This document shows, in pieces, positions 16,885-27,230 of a stretch of 64,000 nucleotides of DNA. Positions within the stretch are counted from its first letter, which is position 1, and the number at the start of each line of letters is the position of its first letter. Origin of the DNA: Nocardia crassostreae (GTDB lineage Bacteria; Actinomycetota; Actinomycetes; Mycobacteriales; Mycobacteriaceae); the NCBI RefSeq assembly GCF_001613405.1, contig NZ_BDCH01000013.1:124001-188000 (forward strand), read 5' to 3'. The translations under genes were made by a program, and so were the position numbers. Below the pieces are notes generated by a model. The model was not told the DNA's origin. It saw only the letters and a list, made by a program, of their open reading frames with translations, and ran no database searches.

Positions 16885-18564
16885 ATGACTGTCGAACGCT
16901 CGGGGCACGGCCATTCCACCTTGGTAGACATTCTGGCGGCGCGGGCGGTGGAAACCCCGCATCGAATCGCTTATTCGTTCTCGAGTTATCGCGAGGAACC
17001 GGAGGATGTCGACTACGCGCGCTTATGGGATCGGATAGGGGGACTGGCGGAGCGGGTGCGGGAGGTGTCCGCACCCGGTGATCGGGTGGTGCTGCTGTGC
17101 CCGCCGGGGCCCGGATTCGTGGATGCCTTCTATGCCTGCCTGGTGACCGGGCGCATCGCGGTATCGGTGCATCTGCCGTCCTCGGTCCATCACCTGGCGA
17201 CGCTGGCGGCCATCTTGCGCGACAGCGGCGCGGTGGCGGCGATCGCGCCGCTCGCCACGGTGCCGGTGACCGGTAAGCTGCTCGGGGCGGATATCGCGAT
17301 CATCGACAGCGGCACGGTGGGCGCGGTCGCCGGGTTCGACATCCACTCCGGGCCCGCACCGGACGATATCGCCTTCCTGCAATACACCTCCGGCTCGACG
17401 GGGATACCCAAAGGCGTTGCGGTGCTGCACCGTAACCTCCTGCACAATCTCGGGCTCATGATGAGGAGGTTCGCGCTCACACCGGACAGCGCGATCGTCT
17501 CGTGGCTGCCGCCGTACCACGATATGGGCTTGATCCAAGGCGTACTGCTGCCCATGTTCGGCGGCTTCTCCGGCACCCTCATCCCGCCCATGAGCTTCCT
17601 GCGTGATCCGCTGACCTGGTTGCGGGCGATATCCGGGCGCGAGTGCATGATGGCGGGCGGGCCCAATCTGGCCTACGGCCTCTGCGTGAAGCGGGTATCC
17701 CTCACGGAGGCAGCGGAATTGGACCTCTGCGGCTGGGACAACGCCTTCGTGGGCGCCGAACCCGTCGATCCGGATACCTTGCGGGCGTTCGCGGATACGT
17801 TCGCGGTCAGCGGGTTCCGCCCGAGCAGCTTCATGCACTGCTACAGCCTGGCCGAGTCCACCCTGTACGTCACCGGCGCCCCGCGCGGCGCCGGGCCGCG
17901 CGCGCGGCGCTTCGCGCCCGATGGCCTGGAGCGCGGTCTCGCCGTCGAGGAACCGGAAGGACGCGAGCTGCTGAGCGTGGGCGCCGCCGATCCCGAACAC
18001 ATCGCCGTCGTCGATCCGGACACCCGGCAGCGCTGCCCGGACAATCGAGTCGGTGAATTCTGGTTGCGCGGCCCGAGTATCGCGGCGGGCTACTGGAACA
18101 AACCGGCCGAAACCACCCGCGTCTTCGCGGCGGAGATCCTCGGCGAGGACGGCGCGACCTATCTGTGCACCGGTGACCTCGGATTCGTGAGCGACGGTGA
18201 ACTCTATGTCTCCGGCCGCATCAAGGAACTGATGATCGTGCACGGCCGCAATATCTTCCCGCAGGACATCGAGCGAACCATCGTGTCCAATCATCCGACG
18301 CTGCGGCCCGGCGGCTGCGCGGTCTTCGCGGCGAGCATCGGCAATGAGGATCGCGTCATGGTCGTACAGGAGCTCAACGACATGCTCGAGCGCGACAGCG
18401 CCGCGGCATTGGAGGGCTCCATCCGCGGCATCGTCAGCCGGGTGCACGCCATCAGCGTGCACCGGGTGGTATTCGTCGGCAAAGGAGAGGTACCCAAGAC
18501 GACCAGCGGAAAGATCCAAAGGCAGCGTCTGCGCGAAGACTACTCGACCGTATCCGTATCCTAG
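16885..18564 (+). CDS. Fatty acyl-AMP ligase (FAAL), lipopeptide starter unit
   Basis: A 559-residue member of the fatty acyl-AMP ligase group (FadD32 relatives), which makes acyl-adenylates and hands the acyl chain to a carrier protein instead of CoA. Seen: P-loop YTSGSTGIPKGV, LPPYHDMGLIQG, the FAAL-typical GGPNLAYGLC and MHCYSLAESTLYVT, CTGDLGF, GRIKELMIVHGRNIFPQDIE and the C-terminal TSGKIQR lysine. The ATG at 16885 has GGAGG five bases upstream. The stop is 11 bp before the carrier-protein gene, whose product should be its direct partner. Confidence 0.92.
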   Translation: MTVERSGHGHSTLVDILAARAVETPHRIAYSFSSYREEPEDVDYARLWDRIGGLAERVREVSAPGDRVVLLCPPGPGFVDAFYACLVTGRIAVSVHLPSSVHHLATLAAILRDSGAVAAIAPLATVPVTGKLLGADIAIIDSGTVGAVAGFDIHSGPAPDDIAFLQYTSGSTGIPKGVAVLHRNLLHNLGLMMRRFALTPDSAIVSWLPPYHDMGLIQGVLLPMFGGFSGTLIPPMSFLRDPLTWLRAISGRECMMAGGPNLAYGLCVKRVSLTEAAELDLCGWDNAFVGAEPVDPDTLRAFADTFAVSGFRPSSFMHCYSLAESTLYVTGAPRGAGPRARRFAPDGLERGLAVEEPEGRELLSVGAADPEHIAVVDPDTRQRCPDNRVGEFWLRGPSIAAGYWNKPAETTRVFAAEILGEDGATYLCTGDLGFVSDGELYVSGRIKELMIVHGRNIFPQDIERTIVSNHPTLRPGGCAVFAASIGNEDRVMVVQELNDMLERDSAAALEGSIRGIVSRVHAISVHRVVFVGKGEVPKTTSGKIQRQRLREDYSTVSVS

Positions 18565-18575
18565 GAGAGCGCGAA

Positions 18576-18758
18576 TTGAGTCAAGCACCGCATGACACGA
18601 GCGTTCTGGACTTCTTCGTGGGCTGGGTCGCCGCCCGCCTGGAACGCGATTCCGTCGATCCCGACGCACCGCTCACCTCGCTGGGTCTGGACTCGGTGAA
18701 GGCGGCGGAGTTGATAACCATCCTGGAGGACAGGTACCGGACGGAAATCACCGCCTAG
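18576..18758 (+). CDS. Acyl carrier protein domain, cut by an in-frame amber codon
   Basis: TTG start at 18576 with AGGAGAG upstream. The 60 residues form most of a carrier domain with the phosphopantetheine site SLGLDSVKAAEL. A TAG at 18756-18758 stops the frame in the last helices. In the same frame the sequence goes on as QIFDGLSLTDIAKLA, the normal end of such a domain, and then runs into the monooxygenase at 18822. The intact gene (18576-19892) would be an ACP-monooxygenase fusion. The TAG differs by one base from several sense codons (CAG, GAG, AAG, TTG). Confidence 0.82.
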   Translation: MSQAPHDTSVLDFFVGWVAARLERDSVDPDAPLTSLGLDSVKAAELITILEDRYRTEITA

Positions 18759-18821
18759 CAGATATTCGACGGCCTCAGCCTGACCGATATCGCGAAACTG
18801 GCCACCGCGCAGGCGGATTCG

Positions 18822-19892
18822 ATGCCCGTGCGTCTCGATGAGCCGATCACGGACAGCCTGCAGTTCAGTCTGTTGTTCTTCTCCAGCGACGCCCAGCAGC
18901 ACGCCGACCGTCGCTACCACCTGTTGCTGGTGAGCGCCCGCTTCGCCGATGCCCATGGCTTCCAAGGCATCTGGATTCCGGAACGCCACTTCCACACCTT
19001 CAGCGGCCTCTACCCGAATCCCGCGGTGCTCGGCGCGGCCCTGGCCACCGCCACCGAGCGGGTACGCATCCGGGCGGGCAGTGTGGTTCTGCCACTGCAC
19101 AATCCGGTCCGGGTCGCCGAGGACTGGTCGGTGGTCGACAACCTGTCGAACGGCCGCGTCGATCTGGCCTTCGCCACCGGCTGGAATGCCGACGACTTCG
19201 TGCTCGCCCCCGATGATTACGCCGATCGCGTGGACATCACGCGCGCGGGCCTGGAAACCGTGGGGCGGCTGTGGCAGGGCGAATCCGTCGCCCTGCGCAA
19301 TGGTCTCGGCGAGGACCGCGCGGTGCGCATCTTCCCGGCCCCGGTGCAACCGGCGCTGCCGACCTGGCTCACCTGTAGCGGCGGCGTCGAACGTTTCGAG
19401 ATGGCCGGTGCGCTCGGCGTGAATGTGCTTACCGCCCTGCTGTTTCAAGAGGTCGACGAGCTGGCGGAGAAGATCTCGGCCTACCGCAAGGCGCGGGCCC
19501 GCCACGGCCACGGCGTCGGCGAGGGCACCGTCACCGTCATGCTGCACACCTTCCTCGGCGAGAACGACGCCCTGGTGCGCAAGACCGTCGAGGGGCCGTT
19601 CAAGAGCTATCTGGAGGATTCCGTCGATCTGTGGCGGCGCGGTTCGGCCGCGCTCGAGAGCCTGGACGAGAAATCGCGGGCCAAGGTGCTGGACTTCGCC
19701 TTCGAGCGCTACTACCGCAACAACGGGCTGTACGGCACACCGGATTCCACACTGCCGATGGTCACCCGCCTGCGCGATATCGGCGTGAACGAGATCGCCT
19801 GCCTCATCGACTTCGGCATTCCGGACAGCACCGTGCTGACCGGGCTGGAATCGCTTGCCGCACTGCGGCAGCGGGCGTCGATCGTCCAGTAG
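18822..19892 (+). CDS. Luciferase-like flavin monooxygenase (MupA/Atu3671 type), separated from its ACP
   Basis: A 356-residue TIM-barrel FMN-dependent monooxygenase of the kind embedded in polyketide and NRPS systems. Seen: FGFQGIWIPERHFHTF-like segment (here HGFQGIWIPERHF), VRIRAGSVVLPLHNPVRVAEDW, DLAFATGWNADDFVL and PTWLTCSG. The true reading frame starts in the carrier domain at 18576; the ATG at 18822 is the first internal start after the amber and has only a weak AGGCGG site. It likely hydroxylates the acyl chain or an aminoacyl group on a carrier protein. It ends 34 bp before the NRPS start. Confidence 0.85.
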   Translation: MPVRLDEPITDSLQFSLLFFSSDAQQHADRRYHLLLVSARFADAHGFQGIWIPERHFHTFSGLYPNPAVLGAALATATERVRIRAGSVVLPLHNPVRVAEDWSVVDNLSNGRVDLAFATGWNADDFVLAPDDYADRVDITRAGLETVGRLWQGESVALRNGLGEDRAVRIFPAPVQPALPTWLTCSGGVERFEMAGALGVNVLTALLFQEVDELAEKISAYRKARARHGHGVGEGTVTVMLHTFLGENDALVRKTVEGPFKSYLEDSVDLWRRGSAALESLDEKSRAKVLDFAFERYYRNNGLYGTPDSTLPMVTRLRDIGVNEIACLIDFGIPDSTVLTGLESLAALRQRASIVQ

Positions 19893-19925
19893 TTCGTCCC
19901 GTAGCGTCGAGCCACAGGAGTCGAT

Positions 19926-22900
19926 GTGACCGGCGCACGTTCATGCCCTTTTCCGCTATCGGCGGCGCAGCAGGGAATCTGGTTCGCACAGCAGTTGACC
20001 GGCGCCACGCCGGTGACCAATGCGCTGTGCGTCGAGCTGCCCGGCGATCTCGATGCCGCACTGCTGCTGGCCTCGTTCTGGCGGGTGGCAGGGGAGTTCG
20101 AGGCCGGGCGGCTGCGGCTGCTCGAAACCGACGGCGTGCTGCGGCAGGTCGTGGACCGGCCGCTGGACGAGCCGCATCGCATCCTGGATCTGCGCGGCGA
20201 GCCCGATCCGATTGCGGCGGCGGAGGATTGGATGCGCGCGGAATACAGCGCTCCGGTCGACCTGCACCGCGATCGCCTGATCGCGACCGCCGTGCTGCGG
20301 GTCGGGGAGCGGCGCTGGTTCTGGTATGTGCGCGCCCACCACATCGCCCTGGACGGTCTCGCCGCCATGACCATGCTGACCCGGATCGGCGAGGTGTACA
20401 CCGCGGGCGTCGAGGGCCGGGAACCGGCGGCCGCGAAGGTGCAATCGCTGGCCGAGCTCGTCGCGGCCGACGAACAGTACCGGGCGTCGGAGCGTTTCGA
20501 GACCGACCGCGAGTTCTGGCGACAGCAGCTGGACGGTCTGCCCGCTCCGGCCAGCCTCGCGGGGAAGAGCGCGCAGGCCGACGCGCATCCGATCTCGGTC
20601 AGCGGCGTCCTCCCGGCCGAGACCGGCGCACTGCTGACCGCCGTCGTCAAGGCGACCTCGACGAATCCGGCGGCGCCGATTCTGGCGGCGTTCGGGGCGT
20701 TCCTGGCGCGGATGACCGGCAGTGACGACATTGTGCTCAGCCTGCCGGTCTCGGCCCGCGTCACGACCGCGGCGCTGCGATCCGGCGGCATGCTGGCCAA
20801 TACGGTCCCCTTCCGGCTGGCGACGAATCCGTCGGGCGCGGTGGGGGATTCGATCCACGCGGCGCAGCGGCAGCTGATCGAGGTCTTGCGGCGGCAGCGC
20901 TACCGGCAGGAGGACATGTTCCGCGACACCGGTCGGCTCACGCCCCAGACCCAGGTCTTCGGGCCCTACGTGGACCTGATGATGTTCGATACCAAGATCG
21001 CTCTGGGTCCGATCGACGGACAGCTGCGGGTGCTGACTCCGGGACTGGTCTCGGATCTGTCGGTGAGCTTCTATTCCGGCGCGGGCTCGGGCGCGACCCG
21101 CGTGGACTTCGTGGCCAACCACAACCTCTACACCGCCGCGGAACTCGCGGGCCACCATGGGCGATTCCTCGCGTACTTCCACGAGTTCCTGGCGGCGATC
21201 GTCGCCGATCCCGCGACGCCCGTGCGCGATATCGACCTGCTCGCGCCCGGTGAGCGCGAGCAGGTGCTGCGGGAGTGGAACGACACGGGGCTCGAGATCG
21301 ATTCCGCCGAAACGCTCGTCGACAGGTTCGGTCGCTGTGCCGCCGCGACCCCCGAGGCCGTCGCGATCGTCGCCGGTGACCGCCGCATCACCTACCGGGA
21401 GCTGGAGACGCGGGCCGCGCAGCTGGCGGCGACTCTCCTCGCGCGGGATGTCGGCCCGGAAAGCATTGTCGCCGTGGCGCTTCCCAAGGGCATCGAGCTC
21501 ATTGCCGCGATGCTCGCGATCCTCGAAACCGGGGCGGCGTATCTGCCGCTGGACCCGGCCTCTCCGGCCGATCGAATCGACTACATCCTCGGCGACGCCG
21601 CCCCCGCTCTCGTCATCTTCGACGACTCGACCGCCGACCTGGTCGCCGCCTCGGAGGCGCCGCGGCTGCACATCGACCGCTTCCCGCACGACACCGGCAT
21701 CGCCGGACGGCGGCCGTTGCGGCCAGGCAATATCGCCTATCTGATCTACACCTCGGGCACCACCGGAAAACCCAAGGGCGTGGTCATCACCCACGCGAAC
21801 GCGGTGTCCTTGTTCGCGGGCACGCAGCCGTGGTGCGGATTCGGGGCCGACGATGTCTGGGCGTGGTGTCATTCGCAGGCGTTCGACTTCTCGGTGTGGG
21901 AGATCTGGGGGGCGCTGCTGCACGGCGGTCGCGTCGTCGTCGTACCGCGCGAGGTGGCGTACTCGCCCGCGGAACTGTGGGATCTGGTGGTCGAACAGGG
22001 CGTGACCATCCTCAACCAGACGCCCTCGGCCTTCTACGCGCTGCTAGAATCGCGTTCCGCCGACTCTGGTCACGCCGCCTTGCGCATGGTGATGTTCGGT
22101 GGTGAAGCGCTGGACCCCCAGCGATTACAGCGCTGGCGCGGTCTCGATCCCGCGGGCGGTCCGGCGCTGGTGAACATGTACGGCATTACCGAGACGACCG
22201 TGCACGTCACCAAACAGTCACTCGCCGAACAACACTCGAGCGACGATCTCGGCATCAGCCCCATCGGCGTGCCCCTGGCCAATCTGCGCGCGTACGTCCT
22301 GGATTCGTGGCTGCGCCCGGTCCCGTTCGGCGTGGCCGGTGAATTGTATGTGGCGGGCAACCAAGTCGGCCGCGGCTATCACGCCCGACCCGGATTGACG
22401 GCCTCGCGTTTCCTCGCCGACCCGTTCGACGCGACCGGCGGGCGGCTCTACCGCAGCGGCGATATCGTCCGCTGGACGGCGGCGGGCGTCCTGGAACACC
22501 TGGGCCGCGCCGACGACCAGGTGAAGATTCGCGGCTACCGCATCGAACTCGGCGAAGTCGAGGCCGTGCTCGCGGCCCAGGACGCGGTTGCCCGCGCCGT
22601 CGTCATTGCCCGCGCCGCTTCCGCCGCTCCGGATGCGCCCCCCTCCAGGCAGTTGGTCGCCTATCTGGTGCCCGATCCGGAAGCCGCCCCCACGGCCGCG
22701 ACATGCCTGGAGTTGCAGCGCACCGGCGTGATTCGGGCCGAGGAGTTGCACGAGCTGCCCAATGGCATGCCGATCGTGGGCCGCAACCGGTCGAATATCG
22801 AATTCCTCTACGAGGAGATCTTCGAGCGCGCCGAATACTGCCATGGCGGCGTGACCATTCCGGCCACGGGCTGCATTGTCGATATCGGCGCGCATGTCGG

Positions 22901-25900
22901 CATGTTCTCCACCTACGCCAAGCGGAAATCGCCGGGCGTCAAGATATTCGCCGTCGAACCCATGCCGGAACTGCGGCGGATGTACGAGGCCAATGCCGCC
23001 ATACACGGCCTGGGCGCGACGCTGGTGCCGTGCGCCATCGGCGCCGAGGTGACCACCGATGTCTTCACCTACTATCCGGAGATGTCGGTGCTGTCCGGGC
23101 GCGGCACCGACAGCAGCGAACAGCGCGACATTCTCGAATCCTTCCTGCACAACGAATTCAACGCGCAGACACGGGATGTCGGTGAGAGCTATGTCGATCA
23201 GCTGATCGAGGACCGCCTGGAGTTCGTCCAGGTCGAAGTGCCCGTCCGGACCCAGTCGCACATTATCGAGCAGTACGGCATCGGCCGGATAGACCTGCTC
23301 AAAATCGACGTGGAGGGCAGCGAACTCGATGCCCTGCGCGGCATCGAGCCGATGCACTGGCCGCTCATCGAGCAAATGGTCATCGAGGTCCACGATGTCG
23401 ACGATCGGCTGGCCCACATCGAAGAACTCCTGCGGGCACACGGATTCACCGCCGAGGCGCGCGTCTCGCCCAATGTCATCGGGACCGATCTCTACATCGT
23501 CTACGCCGTGCGCGGCACGGTCCGCTTGATCGCCAACCCCGATATGGGCGACGCCAGCGCCTACCTGCTCACACCCGATGAAAAATGGAGCGCCCCGGCG
23601 ACTCTCGGCAATCTGGTGCGCCAGCGACTCGGCGAGCACCTGCCCGGCTACATGGTGCCGGATGTGGTCGTGGTGCTCGACGGCCTGCCGTTGACGGTGA
23701 ACGGCAAGGTGGACAAGGCCAAACTGCCGGATCCGATGGCGGCGGGCACGGGCTATCGACCGCCGTCCACGCCGACCGAGGAGATTGTCGCGGCGGTGTT
23801 CGCGGAGGTGCTCGGCCTCGCTCGGGTCGGCGCGGACGACGATTTCTTCGCGGTGGGCGGGAATTCCCTGTCCGCAGCGCGATTGTCGGCGCGTCTCGCC
23901 GACGGGATCGGCGTGGACGTGGGCGTACGCGATGTCTTCGAGGTGTCGACGGTCGTGGAACTGGCGGGACTGCTGGCCGAGCGGGCTGCTGCGTCGAGCG
24001 GCACCGCCGCGCCCCGGCTGCGCGTGTACGAGCGCCCGGAGCTGGTGCCGTTATCGTTTGCGCAACAGCGAATGTGGTTCGTGAACCGCTTCGCGCCCGC
24101 CTCGGCGGCGTACAACATTCCCGTGGTGCTCCGTCTCTCCGGGCTCGTGAACGTCCCGGCCCTGGCGGGAGCGGTGTGGGACGTGCTCGCCCGTCACGAC
24201 GTTCTGCGCACGCGTTATCCGGATAGCGGCGGTGTGCCCCGCCAGGTTGTCGTTCCGGTGGCGGAACTGCTCGCGGTGTCCGACGTGGACCTCACGCCGG
24301 TGCCCGTGGACCCGGCCCGGCTCGAGGCCGAGATCTCCGGCATCGCGACATCGAGTTTCGATGTGGCGGAACAGCTTCCGCTACGCGTGCGATTGCTGAG
24401 GCTCGCGTCCACAAAGTTCGTGCTGATGATGGTGATGCATCACATCAACGCGGACGGCTTCTCGATGGCTCCACTGACCCGCGATCTGGCCGCGGCATAC
24501 GCTGCCCGTTGCGCAGGGCGGGCGTCGGACTGGACACCGCTGCCGGTCCAATACGCCGACTACACACTGTGGCAACGGGAACTGCTCGGGACGATCGCCA
24601 AACCGGATTCGGTGCTTTCGCGGCAAGTCGCCTACTGGCGTGCTCAATTATCCGATCTGCCAGATGTTTTGGAGCTGCCATCGGATCGACCGCGGCCCGC
24701 GGTGGCCTCCCATCACGGCGCGACCCACCGTTTCACGGTGGACCCGTCGACCGTATCGGCCTTGCGGGATCTCGCCAAGGCCCGCGGAGTCACCGTCTTC
24801 ATGCTGTTTCACGCGTGCTTGGCGATCGTCCTGTCCCGCCTGTCCGGCAGCAGCGATATTGCCGTGGGAACAACGGTTTCGGGCCGCGGGTCGGCCGCAT
24901 TGGACGACCTGGTGGGCATGTTCGTCAATACCATTGTGCTGCGCACGCGCATCGACGAGTCCCTGCCGTTCGGTGACCTCCTCACCGCGGTGCGGACGGC
25001 GGACCTCGATGGTTTCGCGCACGCTGAGATTCCCTTCGAGCAGGTGGTGGATGCGCTGGATCCGCCTCGCAGCCAAGCGCACCACCCGCTGTTCCAGGTC
25101 ATGCTGGCCTTCCACAACCTCGACGAAGTTCGCCTGAACTTCCCGGATCTGGTGGCCACCGCCGCAGGCGCCGCGACCGGAATCGAACGATTCGACCTCA
25201 CCCTGACCCTCACCGACGCACCGGATGACACCGGTGCCGTGCCGGTCGAAATCGGCTACGCCACCGACCTTTTCGATGCGGCCACCATCGACCGATTCGC
25301 GGAATCCCTCCGCCTGGTCATGGGTTCCATCACCCACGACCCCGACGTGTTCGTGCGCGATATCGATATGCTGTCGAGCTCCGATCGCCAACTGCTCCAG
25401 GACTGGGGGCGCACGGAGCGCACACTCGAAACCGGCACCACGTTGCCGAGCCTGCTAGCGCACGCGGTCGCGAGCAATCCCGACGGCCTCGCGGTCGTGG
25501 ACGGAGATCGGACCCTCAGCTACCGCGAGCTGGACGAGCAGTCGAATCGCCTGGCGCGCTGCCTGATCGGACGCGGGGCGGGCCCCGAGTCGGTGGTGGC
25601 GGTCGGCGTCCCGCGTTCGCTGGAGTGGGTGCTCGCGGTGTGGGCGGTGGCGAAGTCCGGTGCGGCGTTCCTGTCGCTGGATCCGGCGCATCCGCTCGAT
25701 CGCAATCGGCAGACCTGCGCGGATTCTTCGGTGCGGGTCGGTATTACGAACGCTGCGCACGGTGCGGTAATGCCGCGCGATGAGGTGTCGTGGCTGATGC
25801 TGGACGATCCGGCGGTGGCCGACGAGATCGGCGGGTGCGCGCGGACGGCGGTGTCCGATGCGGACCGGTGCGGGATGGTGCGGTCGGGCAATGTCTCCTA

Positions 25901-27230
25901 CATCGTCTACACGTCCGGGTCGACGGGCAGGCCGAAGGGCGTGGAGCTCACCCATGCCGGGTTGGGAGCGCTGGTCGCCGACCTGACGCGGCGCTGCGAT
26001 ATCGATACCGAATCGCGCGTGCTGGCCGTGGCGGCACGCACTTTCGACGCGGCGGTGCTGGAATTCCTGTCGGCGATCTCCGCGAGTGCGACCCTGGTGA
26101 TCGCGCCCGCGGAGGTCTACTGTGGGCCGCCGCTGTGGGAGTTGCTGCGGGACAGGCACATCAGCCACGCCTTCCTCACGCCGTCGGTGGCCCTGTCGCT
26201 GGATTCGGACGGTCTCGACGAACTGCACGTGCTGCTCACCGGCGGCGATCGCTGCTCGTCGCAGCTGGTTTCGCGGTGGGCGGGCACCGATTGCGCAGGC
26301 ACGCGCCGGGTCCACAATCTGTACGGTCCGGCCGAGGGCACGATCTGGGTCACCGGCGCCGAATTGCTGCCCGATCGAGCGGTGCGGATCGGTGGGCCGA
26401 TCACCGGTATGGACGCGGTGGTGCTGGATGCCTGGTTGCGCCCGGTGCCCGCCGGAGTCGTCGGCGAGCTGTACGTCTGCGGGCCGGGTGTCGGACGCGG
26501 ATACCGGGGCCGCCCGGGGCTGAGCGCGGCACGGTTCGTGCAGGACCCCTACGGCGCGCCGGGGGATCGGCTGTATCGCACCGGCGACCTCGTCCGATGG
26601 GTCACGGTTGAATCCGATTCGGGTGCGGGCGCTTTGGCGTTCGTCGGCCGCTCCGATTTCCAGGTGAAGGTGCGCGGCCAGCGACTCGAGTTGGGCGAGG
26701 TCGAAGCGGCGCTCGCCGCGACGGAAGGGATCGAGCAGGCGCTGGCGGTCATCCACACCCCCGATACCGCGGCCGCCGCGGTGCGGCTGGTCGCCTATCT
26801 CGTTCCCGGCTCGGGCCGTGTGGTCGACCCGGCCGCGATCCGGCAGTCGGTCGGTGAGCGGCTGCCGGGATACATGGTGCCGGATGTGGTCATGGTGCTC
26901 GATGACCTGCCATTGACGGTGAGCGGCAAGGTGGATCGGCAGGCCTTGCCCGCGCCGGTGCTCACCCCGGAGGTGTTCCGCGCGCCGTCGACACCGGTCG
27001 AAGAGATCGTCACGACCGTCATCGCCGACGTGCTCGGACTCGACCGGGTGGGCGTCGACGACGACTTCTTCGCGCTGGGCGGTGATTCGATCGTATCGAT
27101 TCAGGTCGTGTCGCGGGCGCGGGGACGCGGAGTGATCTTCGCGCCACGCGATGTGTTCGAGCAGCGGACGGCGGCACGACTGGCGACCATCGCGCGAACG
27201 GGCACGGATGAGCTCGACCCCGAGGCGTGA
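19926..27230 (+). CDS. NRPS part 1: C-A(FkbM methyltransferase)-PCP, C-A-PCP
   Basis: GTG start with AGGAG upstream; 2434 residues. Module 1: condensation domain with HHIALDG (about residue 138), probably joining the fatty acyl group; adenylation domain with [13 protein letters not shown] and NMYGITETT, interrupted between core motifs A8 and A9 by an FkbM-type methyltransferase (about 22700-23560; SAM motif [27 protein letters not shown]); carrier site GGNSLSA. The binding-pocket residues read by eye are D-F-W-N-M-G-M-V-H-K, one step from the threonine code DFWNIGMVHK. Module 2: condensation HHINADG, adenylation [14 protein letters not shown], carrier [10 protein letters not shown] of the type preceding an epimerase. 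The TGA at 27228 is premature: the same frame continues into the epimerase start [18 protein letters not shown]. Confidence 0.92.
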   Translation: MTGARSCPFPLSAAQQGIWFAQQLTGATPVTNALCVELPGDLDAALLLASFWRVAGEFEAGRLRLLETDGVLRQVVDRPLDEPHRILDLRGEPDPIAAAEDWMRAEYSAPVDLHRDRLIATAVLRVGERRWFWYVRAHHIALDGLAAMTMLTRIGEVYTAGVEGREPAAAKVQSLAELVAADEQYRASERFETDREFWRQQLDGLPAPASLAGKSAQADAHPISVSGVLPAETGALLTAVVKATSTNPAAPILAAFGAFLARMTGSDDIVLSLPVSARVTTAALRSGGMLANTVPFRLATNPSGAVGDSIHAAQRQLIEVLRRQRYRQEDMFRDTGRLTPQTQVFGPYVDLMMFDTKIALGPIDGQLRVLTPGLVSDLSVSFYSGAGSGATRVDFVANHNLYTAAELAGHHGRFLAYFHEFLAAIVADPATPVRDIDLLAPGEREQVLREWNDTGLEIDSAETLVDRFGRCAAATPEAVAIVAGDRRITYRELETRAAQLAATLLARDVGPESIVAVALPKGIELIAAMLAILETGAAYLPLDPASPADRIDYILGDAAPALVIFDDSTADLVAASEAPRLHIDRFPHDTGIAGRRPLRPGNIAYLIYTSGTTGKPKGVVITHANAVSLFAGTQPWCGFGADDVWAWCHSQAFDFSVWEIWGALLHGGRVVVVPREVAYSPAELWDLVVEQGVTILNQTPSAFYALLESRSADSGHAALRMVMFGGEALDPQRLQRWRGLDPAGGPALVNMYGITETTVHVTKQSLAEQHSSDDLGISPIGVPLANLRAYVLDSWLRPVPFGVAGELYVAGNQVGRGYHARPGLTASRFLADPFDATGGRLYRSGDIVRWTAAGVLEHLGRADDQVKIRGYRIELGEVEAVLAAQDAVARAVVIARAASAAPDAPPSRQLVAYLVPDPEAAPTAATCLELQRTGVIRAEELHELPNGMPIVGRNRSNIEFLYEEIFERAEYCHGGVTIPATGCIVDIGAHVGMFSTYAKRKSPGVKIFAVEPMPELRRMYEANAAIHGLGATLVPCAIGAEVTTDVFTYYPEMSVLSGRGTDSSEQRDILESFLHNEFNAQTRDVGESYVDQLIEDRLEFVQVEVPVRTQSHIIEQYGIGRIDLLKIDVEGSELDALRGIEPMHWPLIEQMVIEVHDVDDRLAHIEELLRAHGFTAEARVSPNVIGTDLYIVYAVRGTVRLIANPDMGDASAYLLTPDEKWSAPATLGNLVRQRLGEHLPGYMVPDVVVVLDGLPLTVNGKVDKAKLPDPMAAGTGYRPPSTPTEEIVAAVFAEVLGLARVGADDDFFAVGGNSLSAARLSARLADGIGVDVGVRDVFEVSTVVELAGLLAERAAASSGTAAPRLRVYERPELVPLSFAQQRMWFVNRFAPASAAYNIPVVLRLSGLVNVPALAGAVWDVLARHDVLRTRYPDSGGVPRQVVVPVAELLAVSDVDLTPVPVDPARLEAEISGIATSSFDVAEQLPLRVRLLRLASTKFVLMMVMHHINADGFSMAPLTRDLAAAYAARCAGRASDWTPLPVQYADYTLWQRELLGTIAKPDSVLSRQVAYWRAQLSDLPDVLELPSDRPRPAVASHHGATHRFTVDPSTVSALRDLAKARGVTVFMLFHACLAIVLSRLSGSSDIAVGTTVSGRGSAALDDLVGMFVNTIVLRTRIDESLPFGDLLTAVRTADLDGFAHAEIPFEQVVDALDPPRSQAHHPLFQVMLAFHNLDEVRLNFPDLVATAAGAATGIERFDLTLTLTDAPDDTGAVPVEIGYATDLFDAATIDRFAESLRLVMGSITHDPDVFVRDIDMLSSSDRQLLQDWGRTERTLETGTTLPSLLAHAVASNPDGLAVVDGDRTLSYRELDEQSNRLARCLIGRGAGPESVVAVGVPRSLEWVLAVWAVAKSGAAFLSLDPAHPLDRNRQTCADSSVRVGITNAAHGAVMPRDEVSWLMLDDPAVADEIGGCARTAVSDADRCGMVRSGNVSYIVYTSGSTGRPKGVELTHAGLGALVADLTRRCDIDTESRVLAVAARTFDAAVLEFLSAISASATLVIAPAEVYCGPPLWELLRDRHISHAFLTPSVALSLDSDGLDELHVLLTGGDRCSSQLVSRWAGTDCAGTRRVHNLYGPAEGTIWVTGAELLPDRAVRIGGPITGMDAVVLDAWLRPVPAGVVGELYVCGPGVGRGYRGRPGLSAARFVQDPYGAPGDRLYRTGDLVRWVTVESDSGAGALAFVGRSDFQVKVRGQRLELGEVEAALAATEGIEQALAVIHTPDTAAAAVRLVAYLVPGSGRVVDPAAIRQSVGERLPGYMVPDVVMVLDDLPLTVSGKVDRQALPAPVLTPEVFRAPSTPVEEIVTTVIADVLGLDRVGVDDDFFALGGDSIVSIQVVSRARGRGVIFAPRDVFEQRTAARLATIARTGTDELDPEA

